A DNA stretch of 41,716 nucleotides from an uncultured Shimia sp. (GCF_947498095.1 NZ_CANMJE010000018.1:1-41716), one strand, 5' to 3'; positions 32,057-41,626 are shown, counted from the first letter of the stretch. Numbers and translations are program-made. Notes: generated from the sequence alone by a model not told the origin.

Positions 32057-32956
32057 TCAGGCAATATTTCGCGTCTTTGATAGAAGGTTTGCCCTTGCCT
32101 GCAGTAAAGATGCAAAGTCTTGCCCAAATTCCGGATGTTCCAGGGCATGATCAACAATGGCCTCAAGGAACCCAAACTTTGAACCGCAATCATAGCGGTG
32201 GCCTGAAAATTCCAGAGCATCAACCTTACCGGCTTTCGCAAGAGCGTTGATCGAGTCGGTCAGCTGGATTTCCCCACCGACCCCGGCCGTCTGAACGCGC
32301 AATTTATCGAAGATTTCCGAATGGAAAACATACCGCCCAATGGCTGCTAGGTTCGAAGGTGCTTTGTCAGGCTCCGGTTTCTCGACAATGCCGGAAATCT
32401 GCACGGTGCCAGTATGCAGGTTGGAAATGGGTGAAATCACCCCGTATTGATCCAGCATGTTATGTTCGACGGGCGTGACAGAGATACTGCTTTTCCCGGT
32501 TTCTTCAAAATGCTGAACAAGAGCCTTTGTCGGCAACGGGGAGCCTGCCATCAGGTCGTCAGGCAGCAACACGGCAAAAGGTTCGTGCCCCACAACGGGC
32601 TCTGCGCATAAGATCGCGTGCCCCAGTCCCAAAGCTTCGGCTTGGCGGACAAAAATACAGTTCACACCTGATGGAATGATACTGCGGATTTCTTCAAGCA
32701 ATACGTCTTTACCACGTGAAGCCAATACGGACTCAAGCTCTGGATTACCATCAAAGTGATCTTCAATGGCCCGCTTGGTGCGGCCAGTGACAAAAACCAG
32801 ATCCGTGATGCCGGCATCAACCGCCTCTTCGACGGCAAACTGAATCACAGGCTTGTCGATAATTGGCAAGAGTTCCTTCGGCATGGCCTTGGTCGCCGGA
32901 AGGAAGCGGGTGCCCAGGCCGGCAACGGGAAATACAGCTTTGCGGATGATCTGCAT
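32057..32956 (-). CDS. galU: UTP-glucose-1-phosphate uridylyltransferase
   Basis: It makes UDP-glucose from UTP and glucose-1-phosphate, supplying sugar donors to the polysaccharide pathway. The nucleotide-binding motif is VFPVAGLGTRFLPATKAMPKELLPIIDKPVIQ (about 8-39). ALGLGHAILCA, FAVLLPDDLM, SGIVEKPEPDKAP and YDCGSKFGFLEA are characteristic of bacterial GalU. Its 299 aa are full length. ATG at 32956 is chosen (a TTG precedes it directly). It is a single-gene unit with about 350 gene-free bases upstream. A chromosomal galU probably also exists, so this is likely an extra copy dedicated to the EPS. Confidence 0.95.
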   Translation of the reverse strand: MQIIRKAVFPVAGLGTRFLPATKAMPKELLPIIDKPVIQFAVEEAVDAGITDLVFVTGRTKRAIEDHFDGNPELESVLASRGKDVLLEEIRSIIPSGVNCIFVRQAEALGLGHAILCAEPVVGHEPFAVLLPDDLMAGSPLPTKALVQHFEETGKSSISVTPVEHNMLDQYGVISPISNLHTGTVQISGIVEKPEPDKAPSNLAAIGRYVFHSEIFDKLRVQTAGVGGEIQLTDSINALAKAGKVDALEFSGHRYDCGSKFGFLEAIVDHALEHPEFGQDFASLLQARANLLSKTRNIA

Positions 32957-33310
32957 CAAATGGAACTCTCAGTGTGTTGCGAATACCCTCGGTATCCTTT
33001 CCACCTAAGCAATCTTCGCGGTTTTTTTAGGGCAAAGTTGAGAATTAACTGCGTATTTCAGAATGCTGGATGCCTTCAATAGGTGATTCGGATTTTTCCA
33101 GCGGGATCACCGTTTTGGTCTATGTTTTGGCAGCCTGTTTCACCTGCTGGCAGTGAATAAGTAAATGGATCTGTATTCCGCTTTAACAGCCACAGGAAAA
33201 TGCCTGGCCCAATTGCAGGGATGGTATGAGTAACGATGAGAGATACAGCTGGTTTTTGTTGTTTTACTGATATTAGTCAGTTTGACTGTTCTCATTTCCT
33301 GATTTGGTGG
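32957..33310. other. Intergenic region upstream of galU
   Basis: This gene-free stretch presumably contains the galU promoter. Nothing else was recognised in it. Confidence 0.4.
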
Positions 33311-33525
33311 ATGCGAACAAGCCTGAAATATAACGGACTGGCCTTGGTCGGGCTGGGTGTCTGGCGGTATTCATCCTGATCCGCGCCGCCGGGGTTCACT
33401 GCGTTGGGATCCTGATTGGGAGTGGGATGGATCCAAAGCAGCTAAGTTCTATTCTGGAATTCCTGGGTATTGCCCTGATAGGCCTGAATGCAATGAAAAG
33501 GCTTTTTCATGTGTCAGACAACTGA
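33311..33525 (+). pseudogene. Small membrane-protein gene broken by a frameshift
   Basis: One frame opens at ATG 33311 (MRTSLKYNGLALVGLGVW) and soon stops at 33377-33379. A second frame, offset by one base, continues seamlessly as LAVFILIRAAGVHCVGILIG, then GMDPKQLSSILEFLGIALIGLNAM, ending at TGA 33523. Joined, they give a plausible protein of about 70 residues with two or three hydrophobic segments. A one-base indel near 33360 explains the break. I recognise no family. It lies between galU and rmlA, next to other decayed genes. A sequencing error is the main alternative. Confidence 0.5.
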
Positions 33526-33536
33526 CGCCTCGCACC

Positions 33537-34412
33537 TTACTCCCGCGCGAGGCCTTTCAAATATCGTCCATAGTCGTTTTTATGAAACAGCTGGGCGCGC
33601 GCCAGCAGATCTTCACGGCTGACCCACCCCTGCCCAAACGCAATCTCGTCGGGGCTACCTGATTGCAGACCCTGCCGTTGTTCCAGGGTGCGTACAAAAT
33701 TACCCGCATCCAGAAGGCTTCCGTGAGTGCCTGTGTCAAGCCAGGCATAGCCACGCCCCATGCGCTCAACCGACAAGAGTCCGTCGTGCAGATACATTTC
33801 GAGCAAGGTCGTGATTTCCAGCTCTCCGCGTGCGGACGGGGTCACCTGTTTTGCCCGTGCCGGGGCGTCACCATCGAGAAAATAGAGTCCTGTTACCGCG
33901 AAGTTTGAGGGTGGAATCTCGGGTTTTTCAACAATCGAGATGGCTTGACCCTCAGCGTCAAAATCCACCACGCCATAGCGTTCCGGATCGGCGACGCGAT
34001 AGCCAAACACGGTTCCGCCGGTCTCTTTGGCGTTGGCGCGGGACAGCAGGTCTGGCAAGGCATGGCCAAAGAAGATGTTGTCCCCCAGTACCAGTGCCGA
34101 AGGGGCTCCTGCCAGAAAATCTTCGGCCAGAATGAAGGCCTGTGCCAGGCCATCCGGACTGGGCTGGACAATATAGGTAAAAGACATGCCCCATTGGCTG
34201 CCATCCCCAAGCGTGCGCTTGAATTGCTCCTGATCCTGAGGTGTTGTGATGATGGCTACCTCGCGAATATCCGCAAGCATCAGAACCGAGATCGAATAGT
34301 AGATCATCGGCTTGTCATAAATTGGCAGAAGTTGTTTGGAAATGCCGATCGTGATTGGGTAGAGCCGCGTTCCAGATCCACCAGCCAGAATAATGCCTTT
34401 GCGCGCAGTCAT
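33537..34412 (-). CDS. rfbA: Glucose-1-phosphate thymidylyltransferase RmlA
   Basis: This is the first enzyme of dTDP-L-rhamnose synthesis: dTTP + glucose-1-phosphate to dTDP-glucose. Motifs: GIILAGGSGTRLYPIT (nucleotide binding, 5-20), SKQLLPIYDKPMIYYSISVLMLA, LVLGDNIFFGHALPDLL and GRGYAWLDTGTHGSLLDAGNFV. Its 291 aa are full length and all key motifs are intact. ATG at 34412 lies one base after the rmlD pseudogene stop, and AAGGTG inside the rmlD remnant's end serves as its ribosome site. With rmlD dead and rmlB/rmlC absent nearby, dTDP-rhamnose can be made only if those functions are encoded elsewhere. Confidence 0.95.
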   Translation of the reverse strand: MTARKGIILAGGSGTRLYPITIGISKQLLPIYDKPMIYYSISVLMLADIREVAIITTPQDQEQFKRTLGDGSQWGMSFTYIVQPSPDGLAQAFILAEDFLAGAPSALVLGDNIFFGHALPDLLSRANAKETGGTVFGYRVADPERYGVVDFDAEGQAISIVEKPEIPPSNFAVTGLYFLDGDAPARAKQVTPSARGELEITTLLEMYLHDGLLSVERMGRGYAWLDTGTHGSLLDAGNFVRTLEQRQGLQSGSPDEIAFGQGWVSREDLLARAQLFHKNDYGRYLKGLARE

Positions 34413-34413
34413 C

Positions 34414-35117
34414 TCAAATCACCTTCAACTCTTTCAGAACAGCGGCGAGGCTAATGCCCCAATCTGGCCGTACTATGTCAAAATCAGTTTGTAAATCGGA
34501 CCAATCCATACGTGAGTTCCCGGGCCGTGCTGCCGGCGTTGGGTAATTCGCAACGGGTATGTCGACAACACGGATATCTCGGTTGGCCTGTGCAAATACT
34601 TCACGTGCAAAATCCGCTCAGCTGACTTTGGGTGTGCCGGTGAACTGATAGATGCCTCCCCCCTGTTCGGCCATCGACAGACAGGCTGAAGCGATATCTG
34701 CGGCTGCCCTCGGACCACCGATCTGATCGGCTACGATGGTAAGCAAAGCCCGTGTTTCAGAGAGGTGCAGCATTGTTTTCACGAAGTTTGTGCCATGGCC
34801 TAGAGAACCCAACTGGTTAGCAAAATGGCGGTCCGGCCTCCCGCCGCACGAATACCCTGTTCACCAGCCAGCTTGGGCCGCCCATAGGCGCCTAATGGGT
34901 ATGTTTTACCAGTGATTTTCCACGGTCTGGTTTCTTGTCCGTCGAATACATAATCGGTCGAGATATGCACAAAAGGCAGATCGCGTTCAGAACAGGCCTG
35001 CGCCATACGTTGACGATTCCAGCGTTCGCTGAAAAAATCCCGGTTGCCGCCAAAGCGTTGTGGGGAGGGGCATAAAAACTCGGGCAAGCGGGTTGGAAGA
35101 ACCTCTAACAAAGACAT
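34414..35117 (-). pseudogene. rfbD: Decayed dTDP-4-dehydrorhamnose reductase gene (rmlD)
   Basis: Three lesions are visible. The N-terminal NAD-binding third is not recognisable. A frameshift follows ILLTSWVL near 34801, after which the protein continues in another frame as HGTNFVKTMLHLSETRALLTIVADQIGG. A TGG-to-TGA change at about 34618 then cuts GTPKVS[W]ADFAREVFAQANRD. Conserved stretches are clear (RDLPFVHISTDYVFDG, YPLGAYGRPKLAGEQGIRAAGGR and the C-terminal NYPTPAARPGNSRMDWSDL). The stop is one base before rmlA, showing the former rmlD-rmlA operon. Confidence 0.88.
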
Positions 35118-35364
35118 GGCTTTCTCAAGTGCCTAATAATTAAAAGCTATTACACTGGAGGGAAGCATATGAAAAGGGTCAACAAAAAAGATGTGGTACA
35201 GTAAAAGTTCCACTGGAGTGTTCCGCATTTCAGGTAGATATTTGAGGAGATAGGTCCCGTTGACGATAAATCTGCCGCACTTGTCCTTTTTTCTTTCATT
35301 ACAATACAAAGGTGGGGCAAAATCAGGGTAATGTAACCATGGAATTATCTTAAGAAGGTCAACG

Positions 35365-35997
35365 ATGCTGCTGCGTTTGAATAAAATCTTTCTAACTGCC
35401 ACTGTCATGGCGGTCTTTCTGATCATGAGTGTGGTATCTGCCACGGCTCAGAACAATTATGTGATCCGCTCGGGCGACACACTTCAGGTTGAGGTTCTGG
35501 AAGATTCCAGCCTCAACAGGAGTACGCTGGTTCTTCCAGATGGCAGTATCAGTTTCCCCATGGCGGGCACCGTTCAGGCGCAAGGCAAGTCCGTAGATCA
35601 GCTGCGTCAGAGCCTGAGTACAGCGCTTGCCTCCAATTTTGCGGCCGCCCCGAATGTCTATGTGTCCGTCGCCTCTCTGGCAGCGGCCCAACCCAGTGCG
35701 AGCACAGGGCGGGGCACGATGGATGTCTATGCGGTTGGTGAGTTTGCAGCCCCCGGGCGCAAGGAAGTCAAACGCGGCACCACGTTATTGCAGTTCATCG
35801 CCGAAGCCGGTGGGCTGGGCACGTTTGCAGCAGACAAACGGATTGAACTGCACCGTACCCATTCACAAACAGGTAAAATAACCACCTATCGTTTCAACTA
35901 TCGTGTCCCTGCAGGCGGGGATTCCGGGATCGGCGGCGGAACGCAGCTGGCGCCGGGCGATGTTGTGAAGATACCTCAGCGCAAGTTGTTCGAGTAG
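35365..35997 (+). CDS. Wza-like polysaccharide export protein
   Basis: This polysaccharide biosynthesis/export family protein forms the outer-membrane exit for EPS, or a periplasmic part of it. The signal peptide ends near VVSATAQ without a lipobox cysteine. The Poly_export domain (YVIRSGDTLQVEVLEDSSLNRSTLVLPDGSISFPMAGTVQAQGKSVDQL) covers about residues 31-105. An SLBB-like domain (MDVYAVGEFAAPGRKEVKRGTTLLQFIAEAGGLGTFA) follows, ending in QLAPGDVVKIPQRKLFE. Its 210 aa are short, as is usual in exosortase loci. AAGGT precedes the ATG. The beta-barrel gene follows 16 bases later, so they form one operon. Confidence 0.93.
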   Translation: MLLRLNKIFLTATVMAVFLIMSVVSATAQNNYVIRSGDTLQVEVLEDSSLNRSTLVLPDGSISFPMAGTVQAQGKSVDQLRQSLSTALASNFAAAPNVYVSVASLAAAQPSASTGRGTMDVYAVGEFAAPGRKEVKRGTTLLQFIAEAGGLGTFAADKRIELHRTHSQTGKITTYRFNYRVPAGGDSGIGGGTQLAPGDVVKIPQRKLFE

Positions 35998-36013
35998 CAC
36001 AAGAGAAAGAAAA

Positions 36014-37414
36014 ATGACCCGAAGCAATCGCAAGCGGCCTAGGATACTTATCTGGGCTGCGGTTTTTGGAATAGACGCCGCCTCTCTTCCCGTTTTGGCG
36101 CAGGAGGCCGGCGATCAGGTTTTCACCTTCGGGATTAGGCAACAGTTTGGCATCGACGACAATATCCGGCTGGATCCGTCTTCCGCCGGTGCAACCTATT
36201 ATTCCGATACGGCCCTCTCGTTTGGCGTGACGACGGAAAACGGAACAGATTCTTTCAGTTTCTTTGCCGAAGGTGTCGGGCGTATCGTGGATGATCCGAT
36301 TATTGGCACTGATTCAGGATTTCGCGATCCCAAGGTTGATCTCTTTTACATGAGAAACGCGGCCAACAGCCGTCTCTCGGTCTTTGCCAATTACTACAAA
36401 CCGGACCTCGCCTTTCAGGACCCGCTGCAGCAAGACGACATCGGCTCTCAGGATTTCTACAGGGGCGGTGGCACTCGTGAAGAATTCTATGGCGGCATTT
36501 TTCTGGAAACCGGTTTGCAATCTCCTCTGGGGTTTGTGATCGATATCAATAGCCGGAGAAACAGCTATAGCGATGTGACAGACCCGTTGCTGTATTCAAA
36601 CGAAACGCACTATGCGGGACTTGGTGTCAATTTCAGGCTCTCCAATGTGGCGCGCGGGCGAATTGACGTATCGGAAAAATACTACCGCGCCGAGAATGCG
36701 AGTAGCACTAACACTGATACGCGGCGACTGACCTTTGGTCTGGACTACGATATTTCGGCCACCGATAGACTGAGCGTTGATCTGGGCCATTCCAAGGTCG
36801 TGGAAACGTTCGATGCCCTGCCTGGTGTTGAGAATAATCTCAACGGCCCGGTCGGCGAGATTTTCTATCGCCGCCTGATGCCAGATGGGGTTGCTACCGC
36901 CTCGCTGGATACAACACTGACCAGCCGCGGGCGCGAGACAACCCTCGAATTTGGCAGAGTTTATGAGCGCCCATCCGGACGGTTTGAGTTCAGCCTTGGG
37001 GCCGCGGCGGGTGAAGATTTTGACGCGCGGCCGATTGGGTTGCTTGCCTATAGCACGGAAACCGCCCGCAGTGCTTTCGATGTATCTTTGTCGCGCACCG
37101 CTTCGATTGATGACGAGCTGAACCAAGCCACCGAAACAAACCGCTTTAGCATGGGGTATCGAGTGGATGTTACGAATGTCTCGGCGATCTCTTTTGATCT
37201 CTATTTGGCCGATATCAATCTGGTGGGGATCGGAACGTCCGGTGCCGGACGGTCACGCGGCAGTTTATATGCGTCTTATATCCATGACCTGACCCAGGAC
37301 TGGAACATGGTGGTCGGATATCAATACAAGTATTTTGATCCCGACAGTGGTGCATCATCCAAGTCCAACGGAGTATTTCTAACGCTTGAGAGGGACTTTG
37401 AAACGCTTAGGTGA
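36014..37414 (+). CDS. Outer-membrane beta-barrel protein of the exosortase EPS locus
   Basis: A signal peptide (ending SLPVLAQE) is followed by about 430 residues of alternating beta strands with many Tyr, Phe and Arg positions. Examples are FSFFAEGVGRIVDD, LSVFANYYKPDLAF, LTFGLDYDISATDRLSVDLGHSKVVE and FLTLERDFETLR. This matches the PEP-CTERM-associated outer-membrane proteins, thought to form the outer-membrane pore or polymer exit. Its 466 aa are typical. It is in an operon with the Wza-like gene, with xrtD about 210 bases downstream in the same direction. Confidence 0.85.
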   Translation: MTRSNRKRPRILIWAAVFGIDAASLPVLAQEAGDQVFTFGIRQQFGIDDNIRLDPSSAGATYYSDTALSFGVTTENGTDSFSFFAEGVGRIVDDPIIGTDSGFRDPKVDLFYMRNAANSRLSVFANYYKPDLAFQDPLQQDDIGSQDFYRGGGTREEFYGGIFLETGLQSPLGFVIDINSRRNSYSDVTDPLLYSNETHYAGLGVNFRLSNVARGRIDVSEKYYRAENASSTNTDTRRLTFGLDYDISATDRLSVDLGHSKVVETFDALPGVENNLNGPVGEIFYRRLMPDGVATASLDTTLTSRGRETTLEFGRVYERPSGRFEFSLGAAAGEDFDARPIGLLAYSTETARSAFDVSLSRTASIDDELNQATETNRFSMGYRVDVTNVSAISFDLYLADINLVGIGTSGAGRSRGSLYASYIHDLTQDWNMVVGYQYKYFDPDSGASSKSNGVFLTLERDFETLR

Positions 37415-37625
37415 TGTAGTGAATTTTGGGAACAGTTGCAGTCAAATCAGGAACAAATACGGGGTGAAAAAGAAACAACCTGTTTCTGCACTATGTGTAG
37501 GCCTTTGTGACAAAATCTATTAAAAATAGTCTAGTTACAGCAAGGTCCATCTCGTGCTTGTTATTTGCATCGGGGCGATTTGGCAAACTACCATTGTGTA
37601 CGAGTTTGAAAATTCGGGTTGATAC

Positions 37626-39224
37626 ATGTCCAATTTGAACAATGCTTCTGTTTCTGGAATTTCACCAGTCAGGGTCAACCTGGTGGGGCTTTTCTGGTTT
37701 CTGCTCCTTGTGGCCGGTTCGATCCACATATTCTGGATCGGGCTAGTGTCTCTGATAGATGCATGGACAACACCAGAATATAGCCACGGCCCTCTCATTC
37801 CGATCATCTCTCTGTATCTGTTTCTGCGCGAGCTGCGCCAGTCGCCCCCGACAGATCCGGATGTGAAAGATCGCTGGCCCGGCGTTCTGGTTGTCATTGC
37901 GGCTCTGATATTGGCGATTTTTGGAAATCTGACGCGTATTCCGGACATTGTGACCTACGCCATGATCCTCTGGATCAGTGGCGTAGTGTTGACGGTGTTC
38001 GGCTGGAAACGCGGGATCAGGCATCAACTGCCCGTCTTCCATCTGATCTTCATGCTGCCCCTGCCGCAGTTCCTCTATTGGAAACTGACCATCTTCTTGC
38101 AATGGGTCTCTTCGACCTTGGGTGTCTGGTTTGTCAGCCTTGCCGGTGTCTCTGTTTTCCTTGAGGGGAATGTGATCGATCTCGGGGTCTACAAGCTTCA
38201 GGTGGCCGAGGCCTGTTCGGGGCTGCGATATCTCTTCCCGATCCTCAGCTTTTCCTATCTCTTTGCGATCCTCTATCGCGGACCGATGTGGCATAAAGCG
38301 GTTCTATTGCTTTCAGCGGCGCCACTGACAGTCCTGATGAACTCTGTGCGGATCGGTGTAATTGGCATACTCGTCAACCGGTATGGTATTGAACAGGCCG
38401 AAGGCTTCATGCATTTCTTTGAAGGATGGGTTGTCTTCCTGATCTGCATTGCCATCCTGTTTGTCATGGCCATCACACTGCAACGGCTGACCAAGGATCC
38501 CAAACCTCTTGCCGAGGCGATTGATCTGGACACCCAAGGCTTTGGGCCAATATTTGTGCGCATCCTGGCTATCCGCCCCTCCCCTGCCCTTGCCATTGCC
38601 GCGCTGATCACACTGATGGTTTCCACCGCCTGGGCCACACAGAGCGACCGCGAAGCTGTTCTGGTTGACCGACGGCCCTTTGCCCTGTTCCCCCGCCAGA
38701 TCTCTGAATGGTCCGGGACAACCTCTCGTCTGACACCAGAAGTGGAAGTGGTCCTGGGGGCGGATGATTATCTCAACGCCAATTATTTTTCCGGTAACAC
38801 TGGAGAGATGGTGAACCTGTTCGTGGCATTCTACCACAAACAGACCGAAGGGGACGGCATCCACTCTCCCGAGGTCTGTCTTCCGGTTGGTGGCTGGGAA
38901 GTGTTCAGCTTGGACCCCTATAAGGTCGATATGAGCAGCACCGGGTATGGCATGTTCGATGTCAACCGCGCTGTGGTTCAGAAGGGTCTCAGCAAGCAGC
39001 TCGTCTATTACTGGTTCGAACAGCGAGGTAAGCGCATGACCAACGACTTCAAAGCCAAGGCCAGCGTGATCTATGACAGCCTGACCATGGGCCGTTCAGA
39101 CGGTGCAATGGTGCGGTTTGTGACGGCTATTGCTGGAGATGAAACGGAAGCCGACGCGGATACGCGGCTGCAAGAGTTTATGGCCAAGAGTCTGAAGCGG
39201 CTGCCCGAATTTGTGCCGGACTAG
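37626..39224 (+). CDS. xrtD: Exosortase XrtD fused to EpsI (VPLPA-CTERM-specific)
   Basis: This polytopic inner-membrane transpeptidase/protease-like enzyme is thought to process proteins carrying the VPLPA-CTERM signal. The catalytic triad is present: Cys197 in [12 protein letters not shown], Arg242 in [13 protein letters not shown] and His263 in GFMHFFEGW. About eight membrane helices fill residues 18-290. The C-terminal part (about 330-532) is an EpsI domain with [25 protein letters not shown]. The fusion and 532-aa length are as known for XrtD in Rhodobacterales. Four or five potential substrates are coded in the same window (2.6, 12.2, 12.6, 18.1 and 22.5 kb). Confidence 0.95.
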   Translation: MSNLNNASVSGISPVRVNLVGLFWFLLLVAGSIHIFWIGLVSLIDAWTTPEYSHGPLIPIISLYLFLRELRQSPPTDPDVKDRWPGVLVVIAALILAIFGNLTRIPDIVTYAMILWISGVVLTVFGWKRGIRHQLPVFHLIFMLPLPQFLYWKLTIFLQWVSSTLGVWFVSLAGVSVFLEGNVIDLGVYKLQVAEACSGLRYLFPILSFSYLFAILYRGPMWHKAVLLLSAAPLTVLMNSVRIGVIGILVNRYGIEQAEGFMHFFEGWVVFLICIAILFVMAITLQRLTKDPKPLAEAIDLDTQGFGPIFVRILAIRPSPALAIAALITLMVSTAWATQSDREAVLVDRRPFALFPRQISEWSGTTSRLTPEVEVVLGADDYLNANYFSGNTGEMVNLFVAFYHKQTEGDGIHSPEVCLPVGGWEVFSLDPYKVDMSSTGYGMFDVNRAVVQKGLSKQLVYYWFEQRGKRMTNDFKAKASVIYDSLTMGRSDGAMVRFVTAIAGDETEADADTRLQEFMAKSLKRLPEFVPD

Positions 39225-39344
39225 TGGTGCCTACCTACCGACATAGATGAGGGGAACACTCTCATTTTCCATAGAGAAGTCATACTCGTACCGCTTTTCG
39301 GAAATATCAAGCCTCATTCGAAACAATCGCAAAGCGGCAGAAAT

Positions 39345-40304
39345 TTGGGACAGAAGAATATAGACTTATCAATTATTGTGGTGAACTGGAACACACGCGA
39401 TATGACTTGTGATTGTCTACGTAGTGTTTTTGAAAGTTTGCAAAACTCCGAAGCTCCCAAAATCAAAGCGGAAGTCATACTGATTGATAATGCATCTGAA
39501 GATGGATCAGCTGACACCATTGAACGTGAATTTCCAAATGTAGTCCTAATTAGGAATCAAGAAAACAAAGGCTTTGCTGCCGCGAATAACCAAGGTTTCG
39601 AGATTTCTAAGGGGCGGCACATTCTCCTATTGAACTCAGATACACTGGTGCATGGGGACGCGTTGTCCGCTTCGGTTGCCTATATGGATAAAAATCTCCA
39701 AGTAGGAGCTTTGGGTATCAAAGCCCTTAATGCCGATGGCACTACACAGATGACCTGCCAGCAGTTTCCTTCTTTACTCAACATGTTTCTTATGGCTTCG
39801 GGATTGTGGAAACTGAAATGGCCAAAATTTTTTGGGCGCTACCACATGACCGACTGGCAACGAGACACGGAGCGAGAAGTGGAGGTCATTTCTGGATGCT
39901 ACTTACTGGTCCGTCGTGAAATACTAGACCAAGTTGGCCCATTTGACGAAGGATTTTTCTTCTTTGGAGAGGAAACAGACTGGTGTGATCGCATGCGGCG
40001 CGTCGGCTGGATTTTGATGTTTTCACCCATAGGAACCTTCACGCATTACGGGTCAGTTTCAGCTAAAAAATTGAGTCATAAGCGTGATATCTTACTCGCA
40101 GGATCGAAGGTACGCCTTCACCGAAAGAAGAGCATTTATTCTGCTGCTGTTGCTTGGGTTATAGTTGCACTATTTAATTGTTCTCGAGCAGTGTTTTGGT
40201 CAATTCGCAGCCTGTTTGATAATGGCACCTATACCAAACAACGCGCTAAGCATTTTCGTGCAGTTGTATGTGACCTATCAGTTGTTTGGCGGGGGGGTAT
40301 TTGA
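39345..40304 (+). CDS. Family 2 glycosyltransferase (rhamnosyltransferase-like)
   Basis: This GT2 enzyme of the WbbL-like group adds a sugar, often rhamnose, to the lipid-linked repeat. Motifs: LSIIVVNWNTRDMTCDCLRSV (start), VILIDNASEDGSA, NKGFAAANNQGFEISKGRHILLLNSDTLVH (D-x-D region) and FFFFGEETDWCDRMRRVGW (acceptor/base region). The start is a TTG at 39345 without a clear ribosome site. The last bases before the stop contain a G7 run. The gene is visibly more AT-rich than xrtD and the export genes, suggesting separate origin. Its stop overlaps the start of the GT4 gene (TGATG). Confidence 0.88.
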   Translation: MGQKNIDLSIIVVNWNTRDMTCDCLRSVFESLQNSEAPKIKAEVILIDNASEDGSADTIEREFPNVVLIRNQENKGFAAANNQGFEISKGRHILLLNSDTLVHGDALSASVAYMDKNLQVGALGIKALNADGTTQMTCQQFPSLLNMFLMASGLWKLKWPKFFGRYHMTDWQRDTEREVEVISGCYLLVRREILDQVGPFDEGFFFFGEETDWCDRMRRVGWILMFSPIGTFTHYGSVSAKKLSHKRDILLAGSKVRLHRKKSIYSAAVAWVIVALFNCSRAVFWSIRSLFDNGTYTKQRAKHFRAVVCDLSVVWRGGI

Positions 40305-41563
40305 TGTACCGACAGATTACAGGCCAGTTGCGCCCAGTAATCATAGCACACAACCTAGATCGTAATGATGTAGGTGAAGTTGGCACCTCCTACCAATTAA
40401 TCCGCGCTATGGTCGACACTGGTGAGGTTTCTCCAATTCTGCTGGTCCTGCAGAACCCAAAACGAGAACCCGTATCAAAACAATTCCCTGAATTGGAAGT
40501 ACATACATGGAGGGAGCCCGCCTGGCTTATGCGGTTCGAGCGCCTCAATGCGATGGCTAAGCCTGCCATCCCATGGTTTTATAGACAAACACGCCAATGG
40601 ATTAAGGCACGGATCGCAGAAGGTGAACAGTTTGATTTAATACATCAAATTTTGCCTCGCGCACCCCGTTACACCTCTAGGCTATCAGGGCTGGGTGTAC
40701 CTTATGTTATTGGCCCAGTAGGAGGTGCCATTCCGACTCCCAAAAACTTTAAACACCACAAAAGTACGGATCCATGGTTCACCAAACTCCGGCAGCTAGA
40801 TCAATACCGCTTCAGATATGATGTTGCACTACGCCGAGGTTTTGCAGAGGCAGACTTGGTTCTGGGTGTTGCCCCATATATGCAAAAAGTTATGGGGGAA
40901 ATGTCATTCCGCCGGTTTGAGCCCTTTCTCGGCATCGGTGTGGAATGCCTTGCTCCCAGTGTTAAGCGGGCTGGCACCCCACAAGTACTAAAGCTCCTGT
41001 TTGTGGGCCGTGCCGTTAGGACTAAAGGACTACGCGAAGCTATCTTGGCTCTCGCCCAAATAAAAAATAGACCCAAAATTACTTTAACTGTGATTGGAGA
41101 TGGGCCGGAAATTGATGTTGTGCGAGAGCTGGCAGCGGAAAAGGGAGTCCTTGACAGAATTAGCTTTGAAGGGCGCAAACCGAGACATGAAATAGAGGAC
41201 TATTATCAGAGCCATGATGTTCTACTATTTCCTTCATTTCGAGAGTCTATGGGGGGAGTTATATATGAGGCAATGCGTTGGGGAATGCCTGTAATAACTG
41301 TAGACTACGGAGGGCCTGGATTCATTGTCGATGAGAGCTGCGGCTTGAAGAGCCCTTTGACCGAACCGAATGAATTGGCCTTGTCACTTTCCAAACATAT
41401 AGCCAATCTAGCCGATGATTTAGTATTACGGAATCAGCTCAGCAAGGGGGCCCGCCAGCGGATAATCAAAGATGCCCTTTGGGAAACTAAAGCACGGCGA
41501 ATGTTGGATCTTTATCAGGAAACGGTACAAACACATTACAATCAAAGGCTCTCTAATAAGTAG
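40304..41563 (+). CDS. Family 4 (GT-B) glycosyltransferase
   Basis: This retaining glycosyltransferase has an N-terminal acceptor domain (PVIIAHNLDRNDVGEVGTSYQLIRAMV; YVIGPVGGAIPTP) and a C-terminal nucleotide-sugar domain (LLFVGRAVRTKGLREAI, ITLTVIGDGPE, DVLLFPSFRESMGGVIYEAMRWGMPVI). The E-x7-E motif is ESMGGVIYE. ATG at 40304 overlaps the stop of the GT2 gene, so translation is probably coupled; a TTG at 40286 would add six residues. Like its neighbour it is AT-rich compared with the export genes. It probably adds a later sugar of the repeat unit. Confidence 0.9.
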   Translation: MYRQITGQLRPVIIAHNLDRNDVGEVGTSYQLIRAMVDTGEVSPILLVLQNPKREPVSKQFPELEVHTWREPAWLMRFERLNAMAKPAIPWFYRQTRQWIKARIAEGEQFDLIHQILPRAPRYTSRLSGLGVPYVIGPVGGAIPTPKNFKHHKSTDPWFTKLRQLDQYRFRYDVALRRGFAEADLVLGVAPYMQKVMGEMSFRRFEPFLGIGVECLAPSVKRAGTPQVLKLLFVGRAVRTKGLREAILALAQIKNRPKITLTVIGDGPEIDVVRELAAEKGVLDRISFEGRKPRHEIEDYYQSHDVLLFPSFRESMGGVIYEAMRWGMPVITVDYGGPGFIVDESCGLKSPLTEPNELALSLSKHIANLADDLVLRNQLSKGARQRIIKDALWETKARRMLDLYQETVQTHYNQRLSNK

Positions 41564-41595
41564 GCTTGTGTATTCAATAAGCGGAACCGACCTTC

Positions 41596-41607
41596 CCGAA
41601 CGTTCGG
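41596..41607. promoter_or_regulatory. 12-bp perfect palindrome upstream of the last gene
   Basis: CCGAACGTTCGG lies 20 bases before the start of the final partial gene. It could be an operator or a short stem in its leader; no regulator can be named. Confidence 0.35.
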
Positions 41608-41626
41608 ATAGTTCAGAGGAGATCTA

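Noticed and set aside
36596..37126. 176-codon minus-strand frame inside the beta-barrel gene
   Set aside because: Antisense shadow of a gene with clear signal peptide and beta-strand pattern.
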